Source: Lentisphaerota bacterium (lineage in GTDB: Bacteria; Verrucomicrobiota; Lentisphaeria; Victivallales; Victivallaceae). From it: 64,000 nt of DNA. Position 1 is the stretch's first letter; every line of letters begins with the position of its first letter. A program made the translations under genes and the position numbers. The stretch spans positions 26,301 through 90,300 of the forward strand of contig SUWH01000012.1 in NCBI GenBank assembly GCA_015061605.1, given 5' to 3'. Below the pieces are notes generated by a model that was not told where the DNA came from, searched no databases, and worked only from the letters and a program-made list of their open reading frames with translations. Positions 17,645-24,412 of this stretch are shown piece after piece.

Positions 17645-18495
17645 GTGTGCCTCCATCAAAACCGGATAAACTTATCATCATCGGCGCATTGGTGCTGGCG
17701 GTGATCCTGCTGCTTACAGCGGGATTCAGAATGCTTGGCTTTGCGGTATCCCGGGCTGCCAACGGTTTTTTCTATCCCTATTTGAAAGCAGCCAAAGGTA
17801 CTACCGGAGAGATTCAGGATAAAAGTCTGCTTTCACTTGACCGTCTCGCTCTGGCACGGCAGGTCGAAAAACTCGCTCAACGCAACCGCGAACTGGCTGT
17901 ACGCAGTACCGCTGCCGCCGGGATTTTGGATGAAAACCGTATTTTGCGGGATAAATTGAAACTTTCCGCTCCGCCGGGATGGAAATTTGTCACCGGAGAA
18001 ATAATTTTGCGTGATCCTCTGCATTTCCGGGATGGTTTTTCCATCGACCGGGGAACAAGAGATGGCATCGCAGTCGGTGATGCGGTCGTCGACACCACTA
18101 CTGACGGCAGATTGTTCCTTATCGGCGTGGTGAGGGAGTGTTCTGCCCGGACGGCCCGGATCTCAACGGTGAGTGATCCGGCATTGCGGGTTTCCGGCCG
18201 GTTGACCGGGGGCGCAGTGGGGTTTACCAATACCGGCAATCTGCCGGCACATTCATCCCTTATCCGTTTCGGAATGCTCGCCAATGAAGGCAGTTACACT
18301 CCCGGAGAAGCGGTGGTCACCACCGGATATGAACGGGGCATACCTGAAGGTATCAAAATCGGAGAACTGGTGATAAACAATGAACCGCATCCGGGAAGTG
18401 AACCGGATTTCAGTTGTATGCTCAAACCGGCAGTGACTTTTGAAGAGCTGCGTTTTGTCACCGTCATCTCCCGCAACCAAGATCTGCTGCAATGA
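17641..18495 (+). CDS. mreC: Rod shape-determining protein MreC
   Basis: A 284-residue inner-membrane protein: one transmembrane helix (about 11-30), a short coiled coil (about 57-85, LARQVEKLAQRNRELAVRS), then the beta-rich periplasmic MreC core with GEIILRDPLHFRDGFSIDRG and the late motif VVTTGYERGIPEGIKIGEL. MreC scaffolds the peptidoglycan elongation complex in the periplasm and binds PBP2. It overlaps both neighbours by four bases (ATGA). mreB, which usually precedes mreC, is absent and is replaced here by the DUF815-like ATPase gene. Confidence 0.95.
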   Translation: MSVPPSKPDKLIIIGALVLAVILLLTAGFRMLGFAVSRAANGFFYPYLKAAKGTTGEIQDKSLLSLDRLALARQVEKLAQRNRELAVRSTAAAGILDENRILRDKLKLSAPPGWKFVTGEIILRDPLHFRDGFSIDRGTRDGIAVGDAVVDTTTDGRLFLIGVVRECSARTARISTVSDPALRVSGRLTGGAVGFTNTGNLPAHSSLIRFGMLANEGSYTPGEAVVTTGYERGIPEGIKIGELVINNEPHPGSEPDFSCMLKPAVTFEELRFVTVISRNQDLLQ

Positions 18496-19058
18496 AAAAC
18501 TTTATCTGCTGTTCGCTGACTGCACTTTTTCTGGTACTGGACATGCTCGCCGGAAACATCTCTCTGTTTCCGGCATTCAGCGTTTATGCCGCACTGATAT
18601 TTTTTCTTGCTTACGGTTGGAAATACGGTGTTGTTTCAGCGTTGTTTTCCGGGATGGTTCTCGATGCGCTTTACGGACACAGTTTCAGTTATTTGAGTTT
18701 GATCTTTCTCATTGCAGTCATACTTGGTGCAATCACTGCGGAAAGGGGACACCGTCAACTGTTATCACTCTTTGCTGCGGGTGCAGTTGCCGGAAGCGTT
18801 GTTGCTCTGGGAATAATTTTTGCTGTAAAAATTTCCGGCGGCACGCTTCCTGCTCCGGACAGAATAACCTATTTGCTTTTTGGCGCAGGTGCCGGCGGAT
18901 CGTGGATGCTGATCGCGGTCATGCTGTTTGATTTTTTCGCTGTGCGGGCGAATCTGCCCCGCTGTGTACGCAATGTTTTCTCTGAACCGGTGCGGCACCG
19001 GCGGCGTCCGGTCTCCCGGACTGCTTCCGGGGTCAATTCAGGGAGGAAACGTCCGTGA
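18492..19058 (+). CDS. mreD: Rod shape-determining protein MreD
   Basis: A 188-residue hydrophobic protein with about five predicted membrane segments, including LFLVLDMLAGNISLFPAF and ALFSGMVLDALYGHSFSYLS; the latter matches the MreD signature with its GxxxDxxxG pattern. The C-terminus is Arg-rich and cytoplasmic. MreD is part of the elongation machinery and works with MreC and PBP2. Overlapping start and stop codons (ATGA) with mreC and mrdA indicate strict co-translation. The family is poorly conserved, so gene order gives much of the confidence. Confidence 0.9.
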   Translation: MKNFICCSLTALFLVLDMLAGNISLFPAFSVYAALIFFLAYGWKYGVVSALFSGMVLDALYGHSFSYLSLIFLIAVILGAITAERGHRQLLSLFAAGAVAGSVVALGIIFAVKISGGTLPAPDRITYLLFGAGAGGSWMLIAVMLFDFFAVRANLPRCVRNVFSEPVRHRRRPVSRTASGVNSGRKRP

Positions 19059-20935
19059 AAAATCAGAACCGTTTCCGCAACAACAATCAAATCGGCTTGC
19101 TGGATGATTTCCGTTTCCGGATCGTCATACTGGCATTTATAATGCTGAGTCTGTTCGGGATATTGTTTTTACGCGCCTACTACTTGCAGCTGCATCACGG
19201 CGAAGAGCACCGCGCGGAGATCGCCCGCCAATCGGTAAGACGGATACGCATCCCCGGGCGGCGCGGAAATATTTACAGCGCTGACGGCGAAATACTTGCC
19301 GGAAACCGTATCGTGTACGATCTGGTATTTTATCCTGAAGGTATGCGTACCGGCGGCGGCCGCAGACGGACTCTGGATACCATGTGCCAGACTGCCAATA
19401 AACTTTCCGCTATCATCGGCAGGACAAATTACCCTGACCGGCGCGCCATCCAGCGCCATTTGAATATCTCTCCCGGAATGCCGCTGACGGTCTTTCCCGA
19501 TCTCAATGAAAAAGAACGGGCACTGCTTCTTGAAGCGGCACGCGATATGAAAGGGCTGGATATTCAAATTTCCACCCAACGCATCTATCCGCAGCGGAGT
19601 CTGGCGGCTCATATCATCGGTTACTCCCGCAAGTCAGAAGCCAATACCGCTGCTGACCGGGAAAACTTTTCCTATTATCTGCCCGACACCGAAGGACGGG
19701 CAGGAATCGAATTTGTCTACGACAAACTTCCGGGATCAGAAAGCAATCCATCCGGACTCGGATTGCGTGCCTATCCCGGATGCCAGATCGTACAGGTCAA
19801 CAATGTCGGTTTTGTCCGCCGCGAACTTCTGGGCAAAATCGATCCGGTCCACGGCAATGATGTCTATCTTACCATCGACAGCCGCGCCCAGAGGATCGCT
19901 GAAAAACTTCTTGAAGGTAAATGCGGTTCTCTTACTGTTATGGATGCTGACAACGGTGACATCATCTGCGCCGCGACTTCACCATCTTACGATTTGAAAC
20001 AATTTACTCCGCGGCTTTCTCCCAAGTATTACAATTCGCTTTTGAACGATGCTTCACGACCGCTGATAAACCGTTCCACCGGCGGCATTTATCCGCCCGG
20101 TTCCACCTTGAAACCGCTCATCTGTCTGGCTCTGCTCAAAGGCGGTATCGACCCCAAAGAGACCGTTTTCTGTTCCGGAAGTATCGAAGTATTGGGTACA
20201 ACTATCCGTTGCCTCGCCCACCGCTACACCGAAGCCGATGTCGATATGGGATTGGCTCTGGAAAAATCCTGCAATACTTATATGATCGTCCAATCGCTTA
20301 AAGCCGGGTTTCCGTTTCTGGAATCAATGCTGAAAACTGCCGGTATCGGACAGAAAACCGGCGTGGAGATCCACGAAAATGCCGGAAATTTTCCCGATCC
20401 GGCGCGCAAGAAGAAACTTTACCGTATCCCGTGGAACGATACCGATACCGCGCTGCTTTCCATCGGGCAGGGATTTATCAGTATGACTCCGCTGCAGATG
20501 GTGCGTTATACCGCCGCGCTGTGCAACGGCGGCAAACTTTACCGGCCGCATCTGGTCAGCCGGGTTTCTGACAGTTCCGGCGAAGCGGTTTTCAACCGTG
20601 ATGTGATCTGTGACGGTGAGCTCGGCGTGACTCCGGAACAGTTGGCTCATGTCCGGCAGGGGATGTTCCGGGTGGTCAATGCCCCCCGCGGTTCCGGCCG
20701 TCGCGCGAAATCCGATGCCCTTGTTATTTACGGCAAGACCGGAACCGCCGAAACCGGTCCGCGTGACAACCGTAAAAATATGATCCACTTTATCGCTTTT
20801 ACCAGTTACAGACTCCGCAATTACGCCCTTGCGGTGACCGTTGAACACGGTGATGCCGGAGGTTTGACCTGCGCTCCGATGGCAAAAGAATTTTTTGAAC
20901 GCTTTTTACAACCGGAAATCGAGGAGATACAGTAA
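19055..20935 (+). CDS. mrdA: Penicillin-binding protein 2 (cell-elongation transpeptidase)
   Basis: A 626-residue class B penicillin-binding protein anchored by one membrane helix (about residues 25-45). It cross-links peptidoglycan during lateral growth. The N-terminal dimerisation domain has the RRIRIPGRRGNIYSADGEIL box; the transpeptidase domain has the active-site SxxK as GSTLK (Ser350, Lys353), the SxN motif SCN and the KTG motif in YGKTGTAETG. The start overlaps mreD by four bases and the stop overlaps recR by one base (TAATG). rodA, which often follows, is not present. Confidence 0.96.
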   Translation: MKNQNRFRNNNQIGLLDDFRFRIVILAFIMLSLFGILFLRAYYLQLHHGEEHRAEIARQSVRRIRIPGRRGNIYSADGEILAGNRIVYDLVFYPEGMRTGGGRRRTLDTMCQTANKLSAIIGRTNYPDRRAIQRHLNISPGMPLTVFPDLNEKERALLLEAARDMKGLDIQISTQRIYPQRSLAAHIIGYSRKSEANTAADRENFSYYLPDTEGRAGIEFVYDKLPGSESNPSGLGLRAYPGCQIVQVNNVGFVRRELLGKIDPVHGNDVYLTIDSRAQRIAEKLLEGKCGSLTVMDADNGDIICAATSPSYDLKQFTPRLSPKYYNSLLNDASRPLINRSTGGIYPPGSTLKPLICLALLKGGIDPKETVFCSGSIEVLGTTIRCLAHRYTEADVDMGLALEKSCNTYMIVQSLKAGFPFLESMLKTAGIGQKTGVEIHENAGNFPDPARKKKLYRIPWNDTDTALLSIGQGFISMTPLQMVRYTAALCNGGKLYRPHLVSRVSDSSGEAVFNRDVICDGELGVTPEQLAHVRQGMFRVVNAPRGSGRRAKSDALVIYGKTGTAETGPRDNRKNMIHFIAFTSYRLRNYALAVTVEHGDAGGLTCAPMAKEFFERFLQPEIEEIQ

Positions 20936-21537
20936 TGAAAACTTATCCGGCGGCAATCGAGGAATTGATGCTCTTTTTGAAACAGCTCCCCGGAGTCGGC
21001 AAACGGGGCGCGGAACGCATGGTGATGGATATTCTGGATTGGGACAAAAGCGATATTGCCTCATTTGCCAACGCGGTATTGAAAATCGCTACCGATATCA
21101 CCTTTTGCCCGGAGTGCGGCAACTGTGCCGAACACGGTCAATTGTGTTCGATTTGTTCCGACCCCCGGAGAGACAACTCCACTTTGTGTGTAGTTGAAAC
21201 CATTCCCCAGCTGCTCGCAGTCGAATCCGGCGGCAGTTACCGTGGAAAATATCTGGTGCTGGGCGGCAAACTGTCGCCGCTTGACGGGGAAAACGGTGAA
21301 AATCTCAACTTCGATCTGCTTTTGAAACAATCCGCCAAGCCGGAACTTAAAGAGATCATCCTTGCTTTGAGTTCCGATGTCGAAGGGCGGGCGACCATGA
21401 TCTATCTGACTGAATTGCTCAAAGATTTTTCCGGTGCCCTGACCCGTCCGGCACAGGGACTTCCCGCCGGTGCAAATTTATCCTTTGCCGACAGCGCAAC
21501 TGTCGCCGCAGCATTTACCGGTCGTACCAGCTTTTAA
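20935..21537 (+). CDS. recR: Recombination mediator protein RecR
   Basis: A 200-residue protein of normal length that loads RecA onto gaps as part of the RecFOR pathway. It has the N-terminal helix-hairpin-helix LPGVGKRGAERM, a four-cysteine zinc finger (CPECGNCAEHGQLCSIC), and a Toprim domain beginning CVVETIPQLLAVE with YLVLGGKLSPLDG. Its start overlaps the mrdA stop by one base, so it is the last gene of the icd/mre run. Confidence 0.96.
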   Translation: MKTYPAAIEELMLFLKQLPGVGKRGAERMVMDILDWDKSDIASFANAVLKIATDITFCPECGNCAEHGQLCSICSDPRRDNSTLCVVETIPQLLAVESGGSYRGKYLVLGGKLSPLDGENGENLNFDLLLKQSAKPELKEIILALSSDVEGRATMIYLTELLKDFSGALTRPAQGLPAGANLSFADSATVAAAFTGRTSF

Positions 21538-21846
21538 TATTACGGCGGTGCATTGCTCGCACTGCATCCATCGGTCTTCGCGTAAAGCTCCGCCCTGACA
21601 AGCCGATTGCAGCAGCGTTTTAATATCAGTTTTGACAAATCATGGCTCGCGCAGTATCTTGTTGTCATAAAAGTTATCTCAATCAGAGTTATCAACGTTT
21701 CACAAAATTCAGGACATTACCCGATATTTGTAAATTGCAAGCAATCACTGTGATATTTTTTTACACGCTTTTGTTTGATTTTGCCCTGTTCCCATCCCGT
21801 AAAAAGAGCTTTTCACCTCCTCCTGTCAGTAAACAGAACATTGATT
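21538..21846. other. 309-base intergenic region between convergent recR and the kinase gene; first part is structured
   Basis: The first 80 bases are GC-rich and can fold, for example GGCGG near 21544 with CCGCC near 21591, and GTGC/GCAC just inside. This could end transcription of recR or be a worn copy of an intergenic repeat. The remainder is AT-rich with no gene or RNA I can support. Confidence 0.4.
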
Positions 21847-22998
21847 TTATCTGCCCAGGATGATGTCGGCGCGTTTTTTTACTCCGGTCTGTTTGATATA
21901 ATTTTCTTCCAGCGGTATCCAGCGGGACGCGAAGATTTTTGCTTTTTCTCCGCCGTTACGCTTTTTGATGCGTTTCATCTGTTCGGCAGGAGTGATGTCG
22001 AAAAATATTTTCAAATCAGCATAATTGCCAAATTCCGGGTGCAGACTGTATGCGCCCTCAACGACGCGCCACTTGCCGCTGGGGACGGTACACTCCGCTC
22101 CGGGAACCATCTTTGAACAATCAAATCTGCGGTAGGCAAAGCCGCTTTCTTTACGCAAATCCGGCAGGACTTCCGCTTTGAATCTCTCATAATGCACATT
22201 GCCTCCGGCTTCAGCAAATCGGGCGGGCGTACGTAAATTTTGCGGTAAAAAGAAGTCGTCCATGTGAACGACTCCGGCTTTGAGTATCTTTGCCAACTGT
22301 CCGGCAACGGTCGTTTTGCCCGATGCCGCTCTCCCGTCGATGGCGATGATTTTTACTCCGTTTCCCGGAAGTGCCGCCGCTGCTTTCAGTACCGGAAGCA
22401 CGGTGAGAAAACGGGTGCTGACGATCCGGTAGGATGGACGGTTGGCTTTTACATATTCGCGCGAATGGTGGACTGCTTCACCGCGGTGATGTTTGATGAA
22501 TTCCGCCATTTCTGCGGCACTTTCCGGATAGAGCGCAGTGATTTGTTCAAGGTAGTTTTTGAACAGTGCGGCACTGTCAGGGAAGATTTCCGTTGAGGCA
22601 AGAAACATATTGAACAACCACTTTTCGGGCAGTTCAGCCTTTTTCCATGCTCCCAGATTTATCCGGCAGTAATCCGGCGAAATGATTTCAACCAGTTCAA
22701 TCTCTTCTGCCGGGACACTGCCAAACTCCCGGGAAAAATACTCCCATGCTCTTTTCCGGTCTATAACTGCATGTCCCGCCCCGAATGCCCCCTGATATGC
22801 CTGTTTGATCAAATCGCGCAGCTTGAACTTTTTCCGCAGGGAAGTTTGTTTTTTAACGCAATCGGAAAAGCTGACCTCTCTGCCATCGGCAAAAAGTCTG
22901 GTGCGCTTGCCGCAAAATTCCATGGAATAGTTTTTTGCTTCTGCTCCATTGCAGCACGCCACAGCCGCAAGGATCGTAACAAGTATATGTTTTATCAT
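21847..22998 (-). CDS. Uridine-kinase-like P-loop protein with an N-terminal signal peptide
   Basis: A 383-residue protein in two parts. Residues of about 55-200 form a helical domain of unknown role (LRDLIKQAYQGAFGAGHAV). The C-terminal part is a uridine/phosphoribulokinase-like P-loop kinase: IIAIDGRAASGKTT with Walker A GRAASGKT at 222-229, then VVHMDDFFLP and a lid with HYERFKAEVLPDL. Oddly, the first 21 residues ([21 protein letters not shown]) read as a signal peptide, although the kinase would need cytoplasmic ATP. The start is supported by GGAGGG eight bases upstream, inside the last codons of the pseudopilin gene, and the two genes overlap by one base (TGATG). The substrate is unknown. 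Confidence 0.7.
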   Translation of the reverse strand: MIKHILVTILAAVACCNGAEAKNYSMEFCGKRTRLFADGREVSFSDCVKKQTSLRKKFKLRDLIKQAYQGAFGAGHAVIDRKRAWEYFSREFGSVPAEEIELVEIISPDYCRINLGAWKKAELPEKWLFNMFLASTEIFPDSAALFKNYLEQITALYPESAAEMAEFIKHHRGEAVHHSREYVKANRPSYRIVSTRFLTVLPVLKAAAALPGNGVKIIAIDGRAASGKTTVAGQLAKILKAGVVHMDDFFLPQNLRTPARFAEAGGNVHYERFKAEVLPDLRKESGFAYRRFDCSKMVPGAECTVPSGKWRVVEGAYSLHPEFGNYADLKIFFDITPAEQMKRIKKRNGGEKAKIFASRWIPLEENYIKQTGVKKRADIILGR

Positions 22999-23813
22999 CA
23001 GAAGCCCTCCAGTGTCTCTTTACTCCGGTCAACTTTGCCGGAGTTGAATATCGTATTCACCAGTACCGCATCGTCAACATCCGGAAAACCCTCTTTACAC
23101 GGAACTTTGTTCTTTTCCCGGCTTTCAGTATGGCCGTCGGCAAAGACCACCGCCGCCCGGTTGTTGTGGCGGAAATACGCCGCCCGGTTGGGGCCGATAT
23201 TGCCGGTAACGTGTTTGCCCGTACTGTTTACGGCATCTGAACCATAACACAAATGTCCGTAATTTTCCACCAGCATCGCCGTCTGGCTCGCACTTCGCAG
23301 CGAACTTGTTTTCAATCCCTTGCCGTTGTCTGTGGCGATAAGATAGTTCAAACCGTAATTAGTGGTGATGTCAACTTCGGCATCCTCCACCGGACAGCGC
23401 AGAACATCCACTCTTTCCGTTGAGGCATTCTGTCTGGCAAGATAGTACAACACCACTCCGTCCAGCCAGTTTTTGGCACTGATACTTTCCCCGCCCGGGG
23501 TGAAGCCGCCCAGCAGATTATCCCGGCACGGCAGATAACTGTTGTAGTCATCAGCGTAAAATAAATATATGGCCCCCAGCTGCTTGGCATTGGAAACACA
23601 ACTTATCGCCTGACTCCGTGCCCGCGCATTCTGCAGCGCCGGAAGCAGTATCGCCGCCAATATCGCAATGATCGCGATAACCACCAGCAATTCTATTAAA
23701 GTGAAAGGCTTTATGGGAGAGGGGAAAAACTTCTTTTCACGGGAAAAGAGGTTTTTCCCCTCTCCCAAACCCTCACCCTTTTTCAAGAAAAGCGGAGTAT
23801 TTTTTTTGTTCAT
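22998..23813 (-). CDS. Pseudopilin-like protein (prepilin N-terminal methylation domain) with palindrome-encoded leader
   Basis: A 271-residue protein with the type IV/type II prepilin signature [18 protein letters not shown], the essential Glu at +5 of the predicted mature start (Phe37), and a C-terminal segment VVFADGHTE typical of the DUF1559/H-X9-DG pseudopilins abundant in Lentisphaerota and Planctomycetota. The leader is 36 residues long, far above the usual 6-12, and has Pro rather than Gly before the cleavage site. Residues 16-33 of the leader are encoded by a nearly perfect palindrome (23714-23767). The exported protein probably forms or decorates a surface or secretion pseudopilus; its exact role is unknown. 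The kinase gene follows with a one-base overlap. Confidence 0.85.
   Translation of the reverse strand: MNKKNTPLFLKKGEGLGEGKNLFSREKKFFPSPIKPFTLIELLVVIAIIAILAAILLPALQNARARSQAISCVSNAKQLGAIYLFYADDYNSYLPCRDNLLGGFTPGGESISAKNWLDGVVLYYLARQNASTERVDVLRCPVEDAEVDITTNYGLNYLIATDNGKGLKTSSLRSASQTAMLVENYGHLCYGSDAVNSTGKHVTGNIGPNRAAYFRHNNRAAVVFADGHTESREKNKVPCKEGFPDVDDAVLVNTIFNSGKVDRSKETLEGF
23714..23767. repeat. 54-bp near-perfect palindrome inside the pseudopilin leader
   Basis: The left arm, starting TGGGAGAGGGGAAAAAC at 23714, is complemented by GTTTTTCCCCTCTCCCA ending at 23767. Inner CTTTTC (23733-23738) pairs with GAAAAG (23743-23748) around the same centre. Only the pair 23731/23750 and the innermost loop fail. 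Because of the symmetry both strands encode almost the same peptide (GEGKN-F/L-FSREK-K/R-FFPSP). It looks like a mobile or amplified palindromic repeat captured in frame. Confidence 0.85.
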
Positions 23814-23844
23814 GATTTTCTCCTTGTTATTATTTATTTTATTT

Positions 23845-23889
23845 TCGTAATACTTTTAATATTATTTATTTCAAAATCGTAATACTTTA
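23845..23889. repeat. Two direct repeats TCGTAATACTTT in the pseudopilin promoter region
   Basis: TCGTAATACTTT occurs at 23845-23856 and again at 23877-23888, a spacing of 32 bases or about three helical turns. On the minus strand the copies read AAAGTATTACGA and surround the likely promoter, so they may be a regulator binding pair. Confidence 0.45.
23847..23874 (-). promoter_or_regulatory. Possible promoter of the pseudopilin gene
   Basis: On the minus strand TTGAAA (23874-23869), 16 bases, then TATTAC (23852-23847), about 34 bases before the start codon. The -10 differs from the common TATATT of this window and overlaps one of the direct repeats. Confidence 0.4.
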
Positions 23890-23925
23890 CTGTTTGTTTA
23901 TTCCGGCGAAAAAATTTTTATGAAA

Positions 23926-24351
23926 TCAGCGGTGTTGGCAACCGGCGACGGAAGTTATGACGAATTCCGCTTGGATGATGCCCTTGAGTTTGCGTATGGA
24001 GTTGACCAGTTCTCTTATGTCGTTGCCGATGCCTTCAACGGTGATCATCACGGTCGAAGCATTTTCATCGAGCGCAAAGCGGCTCATCCCCAGAGTCCGG
24101 GGAACGGAATCATCGAGGACTTTATTGAGTTTGGCTTCTATTCCGGAACTGTTTAAATTGCACAGCACACTTATGGTGCCGATAACTTTGCCGTCAACCG
24201 AACAGAGTTTGCGGGTCAGTTGTTTGCGGATCATATCCCGGATGAATTCGGAACGGTTGTCATAACCGGATTGGACAAGCAGAGTTTCCAACTGTTCAGA
24301 GAGTTCTTCCTCAATAGAGAAACTCATTCTTACCAGCTCTGTTTTTTTCAT
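23926..24351 (-). CDS. NikR-like ribbon-helix-helix regulator lacking canonical nickel ligands
   Basis: A 141-residue regulator. Residues 1-45 are a ribbon-helix-helix DNA-binding domain (VRMSFSIEEELSEQLETLL, then SEFIRDMIRKQL), and the rest is an ACT-like domain as in NikR (GTISVLCNLN, TVMITVEGIGNDIRELVNSI). In true NikR, three His and one Cys in this domain bind nickel; the matching region here, SVPRTLGMSRFALDENAS, has no His and no Cys. The protein may therefore sense something else or act constitutively. It has its own promoter at 24384-24412, which overlaps the end of recQ. No nickel transporter is nearby. Confidence 0.8.
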   Translation of the reverse strand: MKKTELVRMSFSIEEELSEQLETLLVQSGYDNRSEFIRDMIRKQLTRKLCSVDGKVIGTISVLCNLNSSGIEAKLNKVLDDSVPRTLGMSRFALDENASTVMITVEGIGNDIRELVNSIRKLKGIIQAEFVITSVAGCQHR

Positions 24352-24383
24352 TTCTGCAATCCCTGATTTGTTGACGTTCTGAT

Positions 24384-24412
24384 AATATACATTGAAAAAT
24401 CATATTTTACAA
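24384..24412 (-). promoter_or_regulatory. Promoter of the NikR-like gene
   Basis: On the minus strand TTGTAA (24412-24407), 17 bases, TATATT (24389-24384). The -35 element overlaps the recQ stop codon. The start codon lies 33 bases downstream of the -10 element. Confidence 0.6.

Noticed and set aside
21642..21863. A 73-codon plus-strand frame after recR
   Set aside because: No ribosome-binding site, low-complexity Phe/Ser-rich product and no domain; more likely intergenic.
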